From contig JAMXBB010000010.1 in assembly GCA_024138015.1 (NCBI GenBank), forward strand, positions 83,022,658-83,086,657: a stretch of 64,000 nt of DNA, in the 5' to 3' direction. The notes under the pieces are model-generated. The model was given only the letters and a program-made list of their open reading frames with translations, did no database searches and was not told where the DNA came from. Every line of letters starts with the position of its first letter. Within the stretch, counting starts at the first letter, position 1. This document shows, one piece after another, positions 62,480-64,000 of the stretch. The DNA comes from Lumnitzera littorea. Its lineage: Eukaryota > Streptophyta > Magnoliopsida > Myrtales > Combretaceae. Position numbers and translations under genes: made by a program.

Positions 62480-63330
62480 CTCTGTCAATACTTGAAAATA
62501 CTTCTGCTTAGGTATCTTTCTACCTTATGTAAGATGGTTATCATTTGCTTAGTGCTTCTGTATCCAGTCCATTTGCTCAGCGGTCTAATTTTCATATACA
62601 TTCGAAGAGTTGTCATGAAGTGCTATTGAGGTCTTTTACTTCTTCATTCTATGTTCAGGTGAGTCTCATTGCCATTCTAGTGAAGTTTTTGTTGCCTATC
62701 CAGATTTTTGCATCACGAGTGGGAGTAGTTCTCCAACCACACATGATTTAAGCACTCAAAGGAGTCACAGGTGGAGTTCATAATGATATTGATGGAATTT
62801 TGTAAAGTCAGGCGTTGCATAGCCGAGCTCATTAATTTTGTTTCATTTGGAAGGGGTGATTTGTGTATCAATTTATCCTGTCCCACATAAATTTTTGACA
62901 CCTGCAGCATCCATGCCATTGCATACGGTAAATTAATTGAGCTGAGCATTTGGTAATACAGATTGAGCAACTCAAATTTGACTTCTTTCTCAAGGAGGAA
63001 AGGAAAAGTGATGGGAAAATTGAAACGGGAGAGTTTCAGGTCATATTCCTGTCTATTCTTCCCACCAATAATGCATCATCATGCTTGAAGGCAGAGAAGC
63101 CCTGAGATTGTATTTGTACCTGTCTGGTGCTATATAAGTATAATTTTGAAAGCTTGATCTTCACTAGCTTTTTCTTAATGTTACACTAATTATTAGGCCG
63201 GCTGAAGATTAATAAATCAGTCCGTGTAACAATGCATTCTTAATCATAGGAAGAAAATTTTTTGTCAACCGCAGACTGCCTTCGATCAGTATCAAGATTG
63301 CTTGATTTTTGTTATTTCTCAGGTTAGTAG
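62480..63330 (+). other. GUF1 3' region with three exon-like segments
   Basis: Downstream of the GUF1 stop are three segments flanked by AG and GT: about 62553-62658 (followed by gtgagt), 62962-63039 (gtcata) and 63250-63322 (gttagt). All three are open in the same phase if joined: the first ends FTSSFYVQ, the second reads IEQLKFDFFLKEERKSDGK onward, the third EENFLSTADCLRSVSRLLDF. No known protein was recognised. They may be 3' UTR exons, alternative terminal exons of GUF1, or part of a decayed neighbouring gene. The region could also be plain 3' UTR with chance signals. Confidence 0.35.
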
Positions 63331-64000
63331 TCTACAATACAATAATATCCACGCCTCCCTTTTCTATTCTACAGATTAGCTAAACATGTGATTAGCACTG
63401 GAATTTCTCGTTTTGCGGATAATCCTTGAAATTTGATAAATATCCGATGAAATAAGAAGTCGTGCAAGATTAGATAAGTGGAAGTTGATTGGGTTGAAGC
63501 AGCAAGCTTGAAGTTAAAGGCCTGGTGTCGTTCTTTTGGTCTTGGCAGAGGGGATTGACTTGAAAAGGATCTGAACAAAGTGCCTGTGAAGGGCATGTGG
63601 AGGGAACTTCATGTGCTGCTTCTATCACGGTCGTAAATTTTAAGTAGATTATCTCTTCCCATCTTCTAATACATCAAAGGATTGCCTCCATCTCCCAATC
63701 TGCAATGCCAATTTCAGTTCCTTAACTGGATAGTGTTTGGTTGAACCAATATTCGCTCTTTGGCAGTTTCCAATTTGATGATTTGTACATTGTTATCTCT
63801 CATGTAGTTGAACTGTGACTGGTTTTGAGATATGGCTTTGAGATTGCATGGAGTAACATTAGGCTTTCCAGTCTTTAGTTTAACCTCCATTATATGCCCA
63901 CAAGGTCAAGGGAGTGAATGGGGATAAAGATGATTCAGATTCAACACGGTAGCAGAATAGAGTTCTGCCATGTCGTGCATCTGTAACGGTAAGAACAGAA
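63331..64000. other. Intergenic or distal 3' region, no supported gene
   Basis: Composition stays gene-like (less AT-rich than 1-50 kb), but no domain, long frame or clear splice pattern was found. It may belong to a neighbouring transcript beyond the window. Confidence 0.4.

Noticed and set aside
1..64000. CRISPR arrays, bacterial operons, rRNA or tRNA genes
   Set aside because: The repeats are transposon-derived without spacer structure, the gene is intron-rich and nuclear, and no cloverleaf with conserved tRNA boxes was noticed; a tRNA scan was not possible here.

Overview
This is a stretch of nuclear DNA from a land plant, most likely a eudicot. The DNA is strongly AT-rich, its one intact gene is a multi-exon GT-AG-spliced gene for a mitochondrial translation factor, and the rest is densely layered with plant-type transposons: Ty3/gypsy and Ty1/copia LTR elements, Mutator-like elements with a plant mobile domain, and hAT-like and Mutator-like MITEs. 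The species cannot be named from the sequence alone. No bacterial operons, rRNA, CRISPR or recognisable tRNA genes were seen.

Layout. 1-14.3 kb is gene-free: an LTR fragment at the edge, a putative solo LTR (1050-4128), AT-rich intergenic DNA and several small fold-back elements. One of these (6336-6615) has a clean 9-bp target duplication. 14.3-17.5 kb is a long LTR-like repeat (copy A) with an internal degenerate tandem array. 18.0-28.3 kb holds a foldback element and then a nested pair: a decayed Ty1/copia element on the + strand (19.1-28.3 kb) split by a decayed but structurally complete Ty3/gypsy element on the - strand (20398-27214), which has both LTRs, a primer-binding site, gag, protease, RT, RNase H and integrase. 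28-32 kb is AT-rich and contains a hAT-type element with an 8-bp target duplication. 32.3-48 kb is a series of long LTRs, all facing the - strand. The last (43884-47460) adjoins an integrase-chromodomain coding remnant and polypurine tract. 48-51.8 kb contains a second hAT-type MITE and a 1.15-kb foldback element.

51.9-56.3 kb is a degenerate Mutator-like element with long inverted terminal regions. It carries the N-terminal part of a MULE transposase followed directly by a plant mobile domain (PMD), with the transposase catalytic core missing. Its right end stops about 190 bp before the start codon of the only intact gene.

56477-62479 is that gene: an 11-exon mitochondrial LepA/EF4-type GTPase (GUF1) of 669 residues, with presequence, all G motifs and the LepA-specific C-terminus. 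Past its stop codon, three exon-like segments in the same phase remain unexplained. The interplay most worth attention is the PMD-type MULE abutting the GUF1 promoter. Most other features are layers of transposon insertion and decay.
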